64,000 bases of DNA from Zea mays (lineage: Eukaryota > Streptophyta > Magnoliopsida > Poales > Poaceae). This document shows positions 1 through 11,456 of this stretch, one piece after another. The stretch lies in the NCBI RefSeq assembly GCF_902167145.1, contig NC_050098.1:110646207-110710206 (forward strand), given 5' to 3'. Position numbers and translations under genes: made by a program. The notes beneath the pieces are model-generated. The model was not told the DNA's origin. It did no database searches and saw nothing but the letters and a program-made list of their open reading frames with translations. Position 1 is the first letter of the stretch. Each line of letters opens with the position of its first letter.

Positions 1-3000
1 AGCTACTTGTGATTTGGTGTCAAAGCCACATTAAACCACCATACGGTGTCCCTCTATTCATGGATCCTGGGTGGAAGATAGCAGTGCAACCACGTGCCAT
101 AACCCTGTCTCTGTTGGAATTCCAGAGCCCTCCTTAACCGGCTTTCAGTGAACCCCGTCGTACACACTATGTCTTGCTTGAAGTATTGGGTCCGAAACCA
201 TTCCTGCCTCTCTCCCATTACTTCGATTCTGGTCATTTAAAACTGAATAACTGGTGTTCTATGGCCATTCAAACTCTCCACTAAGCATCATCATGGGTGT
301 CTAAGTCCTATCTCGTGGGTTGCCTTGGACGTGGTGACCACGCCGAGCCTTTTCACCCATTCACCGCGGCCAACTGCTTCAAGGGTAAATCTCTTTTACG
401 CTATTTGTGTTCTATAGCCATTAAGTATTTGTGAAGCTCTCTGGCCGGGCCGTTTAAAGTTTCTTGTGGTCTAGTGCTCAGAATGCTATAGAATCTTTGG
501 TGAATGCTATTGTCAGGCATGTCCGCGTCGACCAGCGAAGCCAGTGTTTCCCAAACCAATCAGTGTAAGAATCACATGTTAGATGTATTTTTGATGCTAG
601 TCGTGGCATCGGATTGAACGCTACTGCGTTATGGGAGCGTGCCCGACCTCGCCGGAGTTCAGCTATCCGCCATCGTCGAGGCCAGAGCCGATTTAAAGTG
701 TCTTAGTCTAATTAGTTGAGGAAAGAAGGTGCTTTTTGTCTCGGAGATCATGTTTGTGTGCTCGGTCTCGCCGAAGATGGTCTCCGGTGGCGAGCCCGAA
801 GCACGAAACTAGGTGCTCGACCTATTGCTCGCCGGAGCTGGGTCGGGGCTGAGCTTTTGGGAAAGAGCGAAAGGAGAGGGGGTTTGCGCAAAAATTCCAG
901 CGCGGGGCCGGTTTCCCCTGTGTTTGTGGGCCGAGCGGTTGATTTCAGCCCAATCGCTCTTAGAATTTTGTCTTTTTCTTTTAGCTGCCAACTTGTAAAA
1001 TGCACAAAACAATGTAGAAAAATGAAAAATTGTGAAACCAATTTTATTGAATCTGCAAAATTCTGTAGTTTCTGCTGGGAGCAGTTTTAGGATTTTTGCA
1101 GCAATAATTAATTTTTTGGGTAATTAAAAATGCCTCTGGAATGCCTAAATGAATTTTAGAAATAAAACCAGCACACCAAAAATTATGAAAATTTGCAGAA
1201 ACATTATATACCCTTACAATAGCTCCTGGTAGAAATTTGAGTCTGTTTAAGTTTAATTCACTTAGAGAACCAGAAACTAGTTTAGTAAACTTTAATCTAT
1301 TTAGTTCTCTAATTGTTTGAAGTAAGTTTAATTTGATAAGTTTGGGCCACTGCTAAGAAACCTAGAACCATGTGTATAATCACTGTATGCTTAGTTGAAA
1401 GTATTTAAAATTTTCTACCTCTCCCCAAGCGAGAGTTTGTATAGCATATCATTACATAAGCATTCATGTACATCGAATTGACTTGTAGAGCACCTTGAAG
1501 AAGAATTTGAAGTGGAAGTGGAAGGGGAGCCTATTCCTCCATCGGTACCTTCTCCAACTGAGGTTGTCAGTGAAGGTCCTCCAGAAGGTGCCCCATTTGG
1601 ATTTGCTGCTAACTGTAATATCCTGGTAGAAGAACACGACTCTCCTCATCACCAAGGCAAGCACCGGTGCATTTGCCACCTCCTTGTTGTTTTAAAACTT
1701 TTATCACTTATATGCTGCATTAGGTGATAGGAGTTGAGTGATGAAACAATTGATGCATTACCATTCCTTGGAATTTGATTATCCTCCTTGCTACCAGTTT
1801 TATAAAGAGAACTAATGAGGCTTAGCCCTGCCTAGAGAATTAAAACTTGTTTCTGTTTAAAAGAAGGAAAGAATGTTGTGTAACACTGGGTATGGGTTTG
1901 TTTTATGAAAAAGGACTTGTAATGGTGAGAGCATCATCTGCAGTGATGAATTCATCATTCAAGTATAGTACCTCTGTCAAGTACATAGTTTTGGGAAGGA
2001 AAATAATAAGATGAGACAAGACGTTGAGCAGGAAAGGTCGCCCGTCTCTGTCGATTAAGGACCGTTTCAATTGTTGGCTTGCTGATCTAGGACCCTTTAA
2101 CTGGACACATGCCTCATCATGGGTAAGCTTAGCCTCAGTCGGACCAATACCAGAATAGCTCGCACGCACTGGGAGTGGAGAGATGGCGAGAGTAACGTGT
2201 GCCCACCTGGCAAGTGGCTGGATGGTGGGGTACTGTGCTCTCGGGTCGCGTGAACCCGTTCTGGTCTTGAGAAACCCGGTGGCAAGTTGACATATGCAAG
2301 GGTTAAGTGCTACATATGTCGTGTGGCTGGAGATCCCCAGCTGGGTATTAATCGATTCGGATCGCCGAACTTCTCGGATATGACAACTGGATCTTCGACC
2401 TTCATCGTAGATAACAAGTGAAACTAAAGTTGTTAAAATGAAGCTAGTGTAGGACAAGTGAATGCTCTAGATTAGGCAAATCTAGATTCAGGAAAAGTAC
2501 TTAACTTGTGAAGTAAAAGTTTGGCTTAAGGATCCATAACTAGTAAGCTTTTCTACAAAACTGAGTCTATGAAATTTGATAAGCCTTACCTTGATTCCCA
2601 ACAACTAGCATATCCTTGAGAGTCTTTTTTTAGTCGGGTCAGTCTTGCTGAGTATTTCCATACTCAGGGTTTATCCCATTGTTGATGCAGGAGAAACTAT
2701 CAACACGTATGAGTTTTGTTAAACTCATAATGGTGACTTTTACTTGTGTGCATTATGTGTGTGCTGCGGGAAGATGGTTTCTTTCCAGTTGATGTAATAA
2801 GTTAGCACTTTAACTCTATCTCGGGCATGTAATAATAAATACTTCGTGGTTTGTAAACTTATTAGCTTGTTAATGTATATTATCTTATTGTAAAGACTTC
2901 CGCTCAACTCCTGTTTTTAAAGTTTATGTTCTTGACTGGTTATTGTAATATTTGCAACTTTGCGTGAATGGTCCTTGGAAATGAACGAGTTCATCGAAAC

Positions 3001-3108
3001 TCGGCACCTCGAGTAAGTTATCTGATCCACTTACATATCTATCCGAGGCCTTGAGGGCAAGGATTGGTGTACGTGGGCCCGATAACTTGGTTGGGTTGTG
3101 ATAGGATT
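1..3108. other. Old LTR-like non-coding DNA, chromovirus type
   Basis: No convincing gene is seen; the open frames here are short and show no domain. The texture resembles long LTRs of grass chromoviral gypsy elements. There is a TACTCAGG-type stretch near 2655-2670 followed by a GATGCAGG-like segment, and a TAAAGACTTCCGCT-like stretch near 2893-2906 that has a counterpart near 5796-5808. Neither end can be placed and no paired LTR is visible, so this is a decayed fragment. Assignment to the chromovirus group is inference from general resemblance; the family is not named. Confidence 0.4.
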
Positions 3109-3411
3109 GTGATATCCTGGTCCCTGAGATGGTGATATCCTGGCCCAAGGCTTAATAGAAGTAATAGAGTATCCATACCAACAAGGTGCATCTTCTTTTT
3201 TGGAAGCCTATCTCGGAAGAACCTCCAAGTTAAGTGTGCTTGGCTCGGAGCAATTTGAGATGGGTGACCGACCAGGATGTTTTCTCGGGTGCGCATGAGT
3301 GAGGACAAAGTGCGCACAAAAGACTCGTGTTGGTCTATGGGAACGATATATGATCCTAGAGAGCTTCCAGGAGTATGTACCGCCGGTCCAGGGATTGGAC
3401 AAGGTGTTACA
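3109..3411 (+). repeat. Cassandra 5' LTR
   Basis: This 303-bp LTR runs from TGTGATATCC to GTTACA and is directly followed by the primer-binding site. It carries the full-length 5S-like region (about 3174-3296). Its right-hand partner is 15 bp shorter, mostly because of one deletion inside the 5S-like region. Confidence 0.88.
3174..3296 (+). ncRNA. 5S rRNA-derived segment in the 5' LTR
   Basis: The segment follows plant 5S rRNA order. An ATACCA start is followed by AAGTTAAGTGTGCTTGG near 3226-3243 (box A region of the internal polymerase III promoter) and GAGATGGGTGACC near 3257-3269 (box C region). The 5' third of 5S rRNA is more diverged. In the Cassandra family this region is reported to keep polymerase III promoter structure. 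Whether this copy is transcribed cannot be told from sequence. Confidence 0.8.
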
Positions 3412-3413
3412 AG

Positions 3414-3425
3414 TGGTATCAGAGC
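3414..3425 (+). other. Primer-binding site (initiator methionine tRNA)
   Basis: TGGTATCAGAGC lies two bases after the LTR end and matches the usual complement of the 3' end of initiator Met-tRNA, the primer used by Cassandra and many plant LTR elements. It also fixes the plus-strand orientation. Confidence 0.9.
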
Positions 3426-3611
3426 CGACCCTTGAGGTTTCACGGGCGTGTGTGGGCTAGGGGGTTCGGGTATATGGCGCATGGCGCATGTGGGTCCGAA
3501 GTGGTCACATGGCATGACATATGACAAAACTAGACACACAGACGTGGCTAAGAGGGGAGGTTCCTAGATTGGGGTTGACCGACGAGGACGTCGGTCTTCT
3601 TGAGGGTGGAT

Positions 3612-3899
3612 TGTGATATCCTAGCCCCTGAGATGGTGATATCCTGGCCCTAGGCTTAATAGAATTAATAGAGTATCCATACCAATAAGGTGCATCTTCT
3701 TTTTTGGAAGTCTATCTCGAAAGAACCTCCAAGTTAAGCAATTTGGGATGGGTGACCGACCGGGAAGTTTTCTCGGGTGCGCATGAGTGAGGACAAAGTA
3801 CGCACAAAAGACTCGTGTTGGTCTGTGGGAATGATATATGATCCTAGAGAGCTGCCAGGAGTATGTACCGTCGGTCCAGGGATTGGACAGGGTGTTACA
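3612..3899 (+). repeat. Cassandra 3' LTR with damaged 5S-like segment
   Basis: This 288-bp copy starts TGTGATATCC and ends GTTACA. Its 5S-like segment lies at about 3678-3785. Compared with the 5' LTR it lacks about 16 bp immediately after AAGTTAAG (about 3731-3738), so part of box A and the intermediate element are missing while the box C-like GGGATGGGTGACC is kept. Confidence 0.88.
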
Positions 3900-5929
3900 T
3901 TGATCGAGGGTTGAATGGCATAAATTAGATCTGGCATACCCCCCCCTCGCCCGGATGGATCCGCGTCGTTGGATCTCGTTCAGGCACATCTGGGGTGGTG
4001 TGCGACATTTTAAATCTATGTCGTCGATCGTGGACCGAAGGGCTACCATAGCATACTGATTCAGATAGTCTTGAACTAATCCGAGTCATCCAAAGTGGAT
4101 CGGGCAGCTGAGAATAAACAATACCCCTTCGGCCGCGACTCTTTTGCTAAAGACACCCTAGGGAACCAACTAATAAACTCGCAGTCCACCGCACTGAGTT
4201 TAGGGAGTTTTGCAGGAATGCCCCCGAACTTTCTGTTTTTATGTGCGTAGTCCAGCAGACAGGGAAATTGAGAAAAACAATATAGAAATTGTTTTTTAAT
4301 ACAAAAATAATTTCAGAAACTTGTGAAATTCATTTTTAACTCCGAATGAATTCATTCCAGTGGCATTAATTTTGTTTTAATATTGTCTATCACCTAGAAC
4401 CTCTGTTTAGTCATGAAACTTGAATTAGAATTATTCATTTGACATACTCTATTCTAAGTACTAAATAACTTCATAAATTCATAACTAAAGAACTGTAACT
4501 CCGAAATTAGTGATTCTTGTTCCTATGATCTCGTTACGACGTATAGAATATTATCATGCATTATGTTCTGTTGTTTGGTGTGATGTTAATTTTTTCTATA
4601 CCATGTTTGTTTGTATTGCTGCGAGTAGACGAGCAAGCTACTGAGGATCGAGGGGTTCAGCAGGTGGAGACTGCTGAGCAGGAGCTCGTTGAAGGCAAGT
4701 TGTGCCCTTGATCACCTCTTTTTACCGAGTCATGTTCTTATTAATCATAATGATCTGCATATGTTGATTTTGATGGGACCCAATAGGTTACCCTAGTTTG
4801 GCTATCTTTATACCTTGTTTTACCACTGGATTTTTGGGTAGTACCTGCTATTGCTTTTATGTGGTTTTGGGTATGGAGATATAAATTATTCATGATCACA
4901 TTTTTATTATCAGCTTATTATTTACTGTTCATGATAAGATCATTATGTTAATTGGAACATGGAGAACAACCTGGAAAAACAGTGCTACCACAAGGGTGGT
5001 ATGGGACGCCCTTGGCTGACTAACTAGGAAAGCTAGTGGAGGACTACCTTACCCGATAGGGGCAAGAATAGTAGGGGAGTGGTCAGTGTAGGGAGGTCCT
5101 TGGGTTGATTTTGCTGCGATGGCAGTCAGGCGAGGGATCCCTGCATTAGAGCTTCCTAGAAATTGTAGCGGGTTTTATGAAGCTAGTGGAACTTTGTAAA
5201 GGCCTCGTAGTGGTACCCTGCCTCGCTTCCTTGGTAGAGGTGTATGGGGTTTGATCAACCCTGTGGCAAATGGGTAACACGACTTGTGGGTAAAGATGTG
5301 CAACCTCTGCAGAGTGTAAAACTAGTATACTAGTCGTGCTCACGGTCATGAGGGGCTCGGACACTCACTTGATTAATTTATGGAATTAAATTCAATTTGT
5401 CATTTGCATCGCATTGGGATTTATTATTAATTTGATTTACTATTACTATGGTTTGGTATTTACTTACATTTAGTAACTGCTAATAAAATTTTGACCAACT
5501 TATAAAAGCAATGCTCAGCTTTAACCTTTATTTATTGATCAGCCTTACACTTCACATGAGCTCCCACCTTTGGTGAGTTCATGCACATTATTCCCCAAAA
5601 CTTGTTGAGCTGTGCTCTTTTGTGAGCTCACTCTTGCGATATATAACCCCCCCCACAGGTGAAGAGCAGGTGGTTGAAGAGAAGTCGTCCTACAATGAAG
5701 CTTACGAGTTGATCTAGGTAGCGTCTCCCAGTGAGCTTTGTGGCGCTAGGGAAATAATAATTAGTTCGCTTTATTATTATCATTTATTTCTGTAAGACTT
5801 CCGCTATGTAATAATTACATTTATGATATTTATGACATTTACCTCTATACACTTTATTATTATATGTGATGTTCTTCCTTGGCGCACATATGAGACGCAC
5901 CCGACTTTATCCTTTAAATCTGGGTGTAA
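3900..5929. other. Old chromovirus-type LTR sequence
   Basis: No supported gene. The region resembles the 3' part of a long gypsy-chromovirus LTR. It has a stretch around 5290-5360 with two short TAGT-rich copies and a GAGGGGCTCGG segment, a TGTAAGACTTCCGCT-like segment near 5794-5808, and an end reading like AAATCTGGGTG near 5925. It is directly joined to a gypsy integrase fragment from another element. The left edge is hidden by the Cassandra element. Family naming would need a repeat-library search. Confidence 0.45.
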
Positions 5930-6029
5930 TAATTATGGAGCCCCAAGGGCTAAGGACTAAGACAAACAGGGAGCCAAGTCATCCCTCAAAGACTCCATGG
6001 ATCAGCTCGATGAACCAAAAGACGTCGCC
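5930..6029 (+). pseudogene. Gypsy integrase C-terminal fragment, left part
   Basis: In frame with the final GACGTCGCC, the translation gives a piece typical of the region after the integrase core in grass Ty3/gypsy polyproteins (a YGAPR-like motif, then DQLDE..DVA), with one stop near 5960. The match continues in the same frame at 21195 on the far side of CACTA 1, once that element and its GCC duplication are removed. It is thus the left half of a retrotransposon pseudogene used as an insertion target. The parent LTRs are not in the window. Confidence 0.7.
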
Positions 6030-6049
6030 CACTACAGTAAAATAACAAA

Positions 6050-6225
6050 CATCCGACGGTCAGCTTATCTCCGACGGCTGCCTACGAGGCCGTCGGACAT
6101 AAGATTATTTCCGACGGCCACCTCTGGCTCTCGGAAATAGTGTGTTATGTCCGACGGCTACGCTGCCAGTCGTCGGACATAAGCTTACGTCCGACGGCCG
6201 AGTCCATAACCGTCGGACATAAGGC
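6050..6225. repeat. CACTA 1 left subterminal repeats (TCCGACGGC)
   Basis: About eight copies of TCCGACGGC or its complement GCCGTCGGA, often followed by CATAAG, lie between the terminal repeat and the GC-rich leader. The same motif fills the right end (20826-21180). Related families use such motifs as transposase-accessory binding sites. Confidence 0.9.
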
Positions 6226-6239
6226 GTTTTAACGCGGAT

Positions 6240-7320
6240 CCGACCCCGCGCGCCGTTTCATTTTCACGCGCGCTCCATTCTCTCTGCCCGTCGCCGCCGC
6301 CGCCGTCTGCAATCAGCCGCGCCGTCGCCGCCCCGTCGCCCACTGCCCTGCCGCCCACTACCCCGCCGCCGCCCACAGCCCCGTCGCCGCCCCGCCCGCC
6401 GTCGACGGCCGCCGCCGGTCGCCACGTCGCACACACCGGTGCTGCCCCGTTCGCCGGCCGCCGCCGCCCTGTGCGCCGGCCGCCGGCCCCGTGCGCCCGC
6501 CGCCGTCCGGCTCCCCACGCCCGCTGTCCGGTGTCTCCCGCGCTGCTGCTCCTCGCCAACGGCATAGCCACAACTACCGCTAAGTGAGTATCCTTAACAT
6601 TGTTTATTAGAATTGTGTGTATTAATGTATTTGATTAGAATTGTATGTATGAATGTATTTGATTGTTTAGTTTGTTATGTCCGAAGGCCAAAATTTGATT
6701 ACGTAATTAAATTAGCTTGTTTTAGTTTATTTAGTTGTGCTTTAGATAATTTAAATTTTTAATTTCCGAGGGTAATTATTATGCCCTCGGAAATAAGGTC
6801 ATTTTATATGATTTGTCATCCATAACAATGTTATTTCGTATGTAATATTGTATTGTGGTTTATTAGTTTAATTATTTAATAATGCACGATGATTCTAGTT
6901 AATCATAGTGTATCGTAGTGTGAACAAACGAAACCTAGGCGTCACCCGTTTCGGCCCAACACACCTTACAAGCGACGCATGTGAGGTATGTTGGGCCGGA
7001 ATTGTCCCTTTATTGGACATCCTCGGGGTGACCGACAGAGTCCGTGTTTATGACAAAAGCATGTGCTCCTGCTTAGTTTCGGCAGCATAACCCCTCTGTT
7101 CTCCAATTGCACCATTTTTAGGCGTGTGATTGGAGAACAGCGGGGTTATGCTGCCGAAATTTCGCACGACCACATGTCTTGTCATAAACACGGGCTCGTC
7201 GGTCACTCCTGGGTGGGTTTAGGACCTATCCTTTCCTACAGATGTAGGGGCGTGATTTCTTCGTAAAAACAGATGGTCCGTGCATTACTTATCTAATTAA
7301 GTTAACGTCTCGTATCTAGT
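6240..7320 (+). other. CACTA 1 leader: GC-rich block and AT-rich presumed intron
   Basis: Positions 6240-6575 are extremely GC-rich with CCG/GCC runs and give only low-complexity frames, so they are read as an untranslated first exon. CTAAGTGAGTATCC at about 6580-6593 looks like a splice donor, and AT-rich DNA follows up to the transposase start at 7321. CACTA 2 has the same layout (22056-22684). A short inverted repeat of CCGAGGG type lies at 6762-6797 and a long hairpin at 7025-7209. Confidence 0.5.
7025..7209. repeat. Long imperfect hairpin upstream of TNPD
   Basis: The arms 7025-7107 and 7129-7209 are inverted copies of about 80 bp around a 21-nt spacer. The best-matched inner part is TTTCGGCAGCATAACCCC on the left and its inverse ending at about 7160; mismatches and small gaps are commoner in the outer part. 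It lies 110 bp before the transposase start codon, so it would be in the leader transcript. It could fold as a small-RNA precursor or act as a structural element; the sequence alone does not decide. Confidence 0.8.
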
Positions 7321-10300
7321 ATGGAGGAGAATCGTCGATGGATGTATGAAGGTTGGAAGAAAAGAGGTGCTCTATCAAGTGAGTGGGTTGCCAAGACTGA
7401 TGCTTTTCTCGACCATGCTTTTGCTCGGTCAGAGACTGGAACCGATGTTAGGTGCCTTTGTAGCAAGTTTCAAAACATTAATTTCCTTGACAGGAGGACT
7501 ATGTCGATACATATTTGCAAGAACGGTTATATGCCAGGCTATGAGGTGTGGGTGCACCACGGTGAGGACCCACCTCCTCGTATTGTATCGGAAGTTCAGT
7601 CACATGAAGAGGAGGACTACGATAGGATGGAAGAGATGCTTGACGATGTACGCCATGAGCTTCTAACCATCGATTCGGAGAACCCCGATCAACCCACCGA
7701 GTTTGAGGATCCAGCTACACCTGAGGTTCAGAAGTTCTTCGAGCTCCTTAAAGCTGCCGAAGAGCCGTTGCATGAGCACACAAAAGTGACCGTCCTTGTA
7801 TTTGTGACTCGACTTATGGCTACTAAGTCTAAGTTTGCATTCTCAAACAACTGTTACAAGGAGCTTTTGAACTTGATCAGTGATGTACTTCCGGAGAATC
7901 ACAAGATGCCAAAGGACATGTATCAGTCTAAAAAGTTGTTATCTGGCCTCGGTATGGACTACGAAAAAATCGATGTCTGTGAAAATAATTGTATGCTTTT
8001 CTGGAAGGAGACTGCGGGTGAGAAGAAGTGTACTGTATGTGGTGAGCGTAGATTCGTTGAGGTTGAAAATGACGATGGTTTGACCATGACTACGAAGATT
8101 GCACGTAAGCAGCTTCGTTACATGACTCTCATACCTCGGTTGAAACGTTTGTTCATCTCCAAGAATACAGCCAGACACATGAGGTGGCACAAAGAACGGG
8201 TACGTGAGAATCCAAATGTCATGGTGCACCCAGCTGATACAGATGCATGGAAGGCACTAGATGCTTTTGATTCCTGCTTTGCTGATGAAGTGCGGAATGT
8301 CCGCTTCGATTTGGCAACAGATGGTTTCTCGCCATTCAATCTAACTGCAACGTCCTACTCATGTTGGCCCGTCTTTGCTGTTCCATACAACCTTCCACCA
8401 GCTCTTTGCATGAAATATGAATTTATTTTCTTGTGTCTTATAATACCTGGTTCAGATCATCCTGGAACAAAGATCGATGTGATGATGAGACCCCTGATTG
8501 AAGAATTGAAAATTTTGTGGGAAGGAGTCGAGGCGTACGATTGTTACAAGAAACAGAAGTTCAACCTGAGAGTCGCGTTTTTATGGTCTATTCATGATTT
8601 TATGGCTTATGGTATCTTTGCTGGATGGAGTTGTCATGGGATTTTGACATGTCCGATATGCGTTGAAGACACTTTATGCTTTCGACTAAAGTTTGGTGGA
8701 AAGATATGTTACTTCGATTGTCATAGATGTTTTTTGCCAGAGGATCACCCGTTCAGGTTCGATAGGAACGCTTTTAAAAAGGACACGATTGTGATGAGGG
8801 GACCACCCAAGCATCTAAGTGGTCCAGAGATTCTCGCGAGACTTAATGATTTGAAACTAAACGAACATGGAAATCGTTTTGAAGGTTATGGAACCGAGCA
8901 TAATTGGACTCACAAATGTGGTCTATGGGATCTCCCTTATATGAAAGCCTTGATTCTAATGCATAACATTGATGTCATGCACCAGGAACGAAATATGGGT
9001 GAAAGCATTATCAACACTTGCATGAATATCACTAACAAAACAAAAGACAACCCTAAGGCAAGGAAAGACTTGGCCTTAATCTGTAGAAGACCAACTATGG
9101 AGATAGGAGAGAATCAGAAGAAGTCACGTGCTCCTTTCAGTATTAAACCTAAAAGGAAGAAACAATTGATGAAATGGTTGAAAAACTTAAAGTTCCCAGA
9201 TGGTTACGCCACGGGCTTTAGAAGGTCTGTGAATTTGAAGACGGGCAAATTTTCTGGGTTGAAGAGTCATGACTACCACATAATAATGGAAAGACTCCTT
9301 CCTGTTATGTTTCGTGGTTTTGTAAAAAATGATGTCTGGAAAGCATTAGCGGAGCTAAGCTACTTTTATAGACATCTTTGTGCCAAAGAAATAAAGAAAG
9401 AGATGATGGAGAAGCTTGAGCAACAAATACCGATTTTGGTATGCAAACTTGAAAAAAATATTTCCACCAGGTTTCTTCAATCCGATGCAACATCTACTTG
9501 TTCACCTACCATATGAAGCTAAGGTAGGAGGTCCTGTGCAATATAGATGGATGTATCACATCGAAAGGACACTAAAGAAGCTATGTGCAATGGTTGGTAA
9601 TAAGAGACGAGTTGAAGGGTGCATCGCTGAAGAATTCAAATACAAAGAGATAGCATCGTTCACGGACCTGTACTTTGCAGAGGAACACAATATCAATGCA
9701 CATACGTTGCGGTATCATGTCGACGAGCCCCCTATTAGTGATATTGAAATTTTTCAATGGAGGGGCAAAACTGTAGGACCCAACACAACATACTGTTTCA
9801 CCAACGACGAATGGAAGACTGCTTTACTCTTCATGTATAACAACATGGAAGAGATGAGTCAGTTTCTCCTGTAAGTGTAAACTTTATTTTAGTCATTGCC
9901 GCTAGAATTTTTGTTGTGATACTAAAAGGTTTGTTTCCTTGTACTAACAGGGAATTTGATTCTCAAAATTGCATCTCTGGCTGTGAACGTGACCAGATTC
10001 GTCGAGAGGGAAAAGATGGGGGACTTAATTTCTTGTGTTGGTTTCGAGATTATGTAGATAAAAATGACAATATACACCCGGACCTTCGACAATTATCCCT
10101 AGGAGCAGTAACTGGCAGACGTTATGGTCGGTATGATGTCAATGGTTTTAGATTTCGTTCCACAAGGTTCGAAGATGATCATCCTCTAGCAGCCACAACA
10201 AACTCCGGAGTTGTAACTAGAGCTGTCGATGATGAAGGGAAGGTGACTAATTATTATGGAGTCATTAATGATATAATCGAGTACAAGTTTTTTGGAGATA

Positions 10301-10702
10301 AACAACTCAAAGTGGTGTTCTTCGATTGTGATTGGTTTTCTCCAAATACTACGCGAGAAAATCAATATGGCATGGTGGAAGTCAAACACAACGATAGATT
10401 AAAATGCCACGACACTATAATCCTTGCCCACCAATGCGAGCAGGTGTATTATATGACATATCCATCTAAGAAAAACGGTTTGGTTGATTGGAGGGTAGTG
10501 TACAAAGTTAATCCTCGTGAATGACTATATGCTCCTGGTGATGCTGGTTATGTTGAAAGTCAAATCGAGCAGGAAGTGGGGGTGCTGAGATTTTCCAAGA
10601 CGAAGAACTTACAAGCACGTTTAATGTACAAACTAAAATGTTGGAAGAATCTTTATTAGGCGATCAAAATGATGTAGAGGTTCCTCCAAAAAGAAAACAA
10701 GT
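7321..10702 (+). pseudogene. CACTA TNPD-type transposase, frameshifted and interrupted
   Basis: This is the large catalytic protein of the CACTA superfamily. From ATG 7321 the frame opens with a transposase-associated N-terminal domain (about residues 7-82), then the Transposase_21 domain (about 215-500, including the LATDGFSPF stretch typical of the family), then a DUF4218-type region. An extra A in the seven-A run 9452-9458 shifts the frame; DUF4218 continues in another frame to 9870. A GTAAGT donor at 9871 and TAACAG acceptor at 9950 join to a DUF4216 exon (9951 on). This has a TGA at 10522-10524, a second shift near 10590, and is cut by the LTR element at 10703. The tail resumes at 18067. 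Family membership is certain from domain order; a functional product is unlikely without the other copies. Confidence 0.9.
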
Positions 10703-11383
10703 TGTTGGGGGCCTTCGGCTTCCGAAGGTCCTCAAAAACGTAATTTGACTATGTTTTCCAAGAGAAATATGTGAACAGGTATCTTCGAAGTCAGATTGCG
10801 AGTATACAAGAGCATGGTTAAGACGAAGCTTGACTGGGAAGGCGATCACGACGAAGGATAAGACGATCACGAAGCTATGTGCAGAAGAGCTTCGGCATAA
10901 CGGCGGGAAAGGGAAACCGACTTAAAGATGAAAAACCAAATTAGACCTCGAAGAATTACTATAGAGTTATTGATAAATGTAAAGGGCATTAATGTAATTT
11001 TGCATGGGCTGCGACCCGTGCCTATAAATAGGTGAACAGTATTCCCGTACTGGACACGCTGACTGGGCATTCACTTTTGTGTCATGACTGTATTCTCATT
11101 CCTTCAAGCCGAAGGTACATTTGTAATTTACTATTGTTTACACAAGTAATATAAATGGAAATAGATTAATAATAATGTTTACACAAATTATGTTACTTTC
11201 TGTACTTTGTATGAATATTCTCCATCTTTTATCATGATCGTGGAGGTATGTCCTTCATGACCTTCGTCCTAGATTCATTATATCCGAAGGGAAATAATGA
11301 TCCGAAGGACGAAGGGCTTTGATATTTAACATTTTATGTTGTCTTGTTCTTGATTCATAGCATTTGAGAACAAGTCCCCAACA
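10703..11383 (+). repeat. 5' LTR of the non-autonomous element
   Basis: A 681-bp direct terminal repeat with many CCTTCGG/CCGAAGG motifs. A TATAAATA box at 11023-11030 places transcription start a little downstream. The right copy has the same length. Confidence 0.95.
11023..11030 (+). promoter_or_regulatory. LTR TATA box
   Basis: TATAAATA in a GC-richer setting, conserved at 17706-17713 in the other LTR and, inverted, in both related solo LTRs. This is the expected polymerase II core promoter of the retrotransposon. Confidence 0.7.
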
Positions 11384-11384
11384 T

Positions 11385-11402
11385 TGGCACCCACCTCCGG
11401 TG
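11385..11402 (+). other. Probable primer-binding site
   Basis: TGGCACCCACCTCCGGTG starts one base after the LTR end. It resembles the TGGCGCCCACC-type primer sites of grass gypsy elements, with differences. The tRNA was not identified. Confidence 0.5.
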
Positions 11403-11456
11403 AACTCACTTCCATTTTTTGAGCCTTGAACACCTTCGGCAAGCATCACCTTCGTC

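Larger units (their letters stand above)
3109..3899 (+). mobile_element. Cassandra-type TRIM retrotransposon
   Basis: This is a 791-bp element with two similar LTRs (3109-3411 and 3612-3899), both starting TGTGATATCC and ending GTTACA. They flank a 200-bp interior with no coding capacity. The interior starts with a methionine-tRNA primer site, TGGTATCAGAGC, and ends in a purine-rich stretch just before 3612. Each LTR contains a 5S rRNA-like segment, which is the hallmark of Cassandra, a terminal-repeat retrotransposon in miniature that moves only with proteins supplied by other elements. No clean 5-bp target duplication is seen (AGGAT on the left, TGATC on the right), so the insertion is old or its flanks are rearranged. 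Confidence 0.9.

Noticed and set aside
3174..3296. A true cellular 5S rRNA gene
   Set aside because: It is diverged in its 5' third, lies within an LTR with a tRNA primer site next to it, and has no tandem 5S unit around it.
3621..4049. Minus-strand frames over the Cassandra element
   Set aside because: They run through LTR and 5S-like sequence in both copies and have no protein features.
1..5929. One full chromovirus split by Cassandra
   Set aside because: The sequences on the two sides of 3109-3899 do not join into one LTR or one reading frame, and no shared terminal duplication was found.
7025..7209. Calling the hairpin a miR820-type microRNA gene
   Set aside because: I see no identity to the known microRNA; arms of about 80 bp suit a general inverted repeat equally well.
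9452..9458. Programmed frameshift in TNPD
   Set aside because: CACTA transposases are not known to use it, and further lesions downstream point to plain decay or sequence error.
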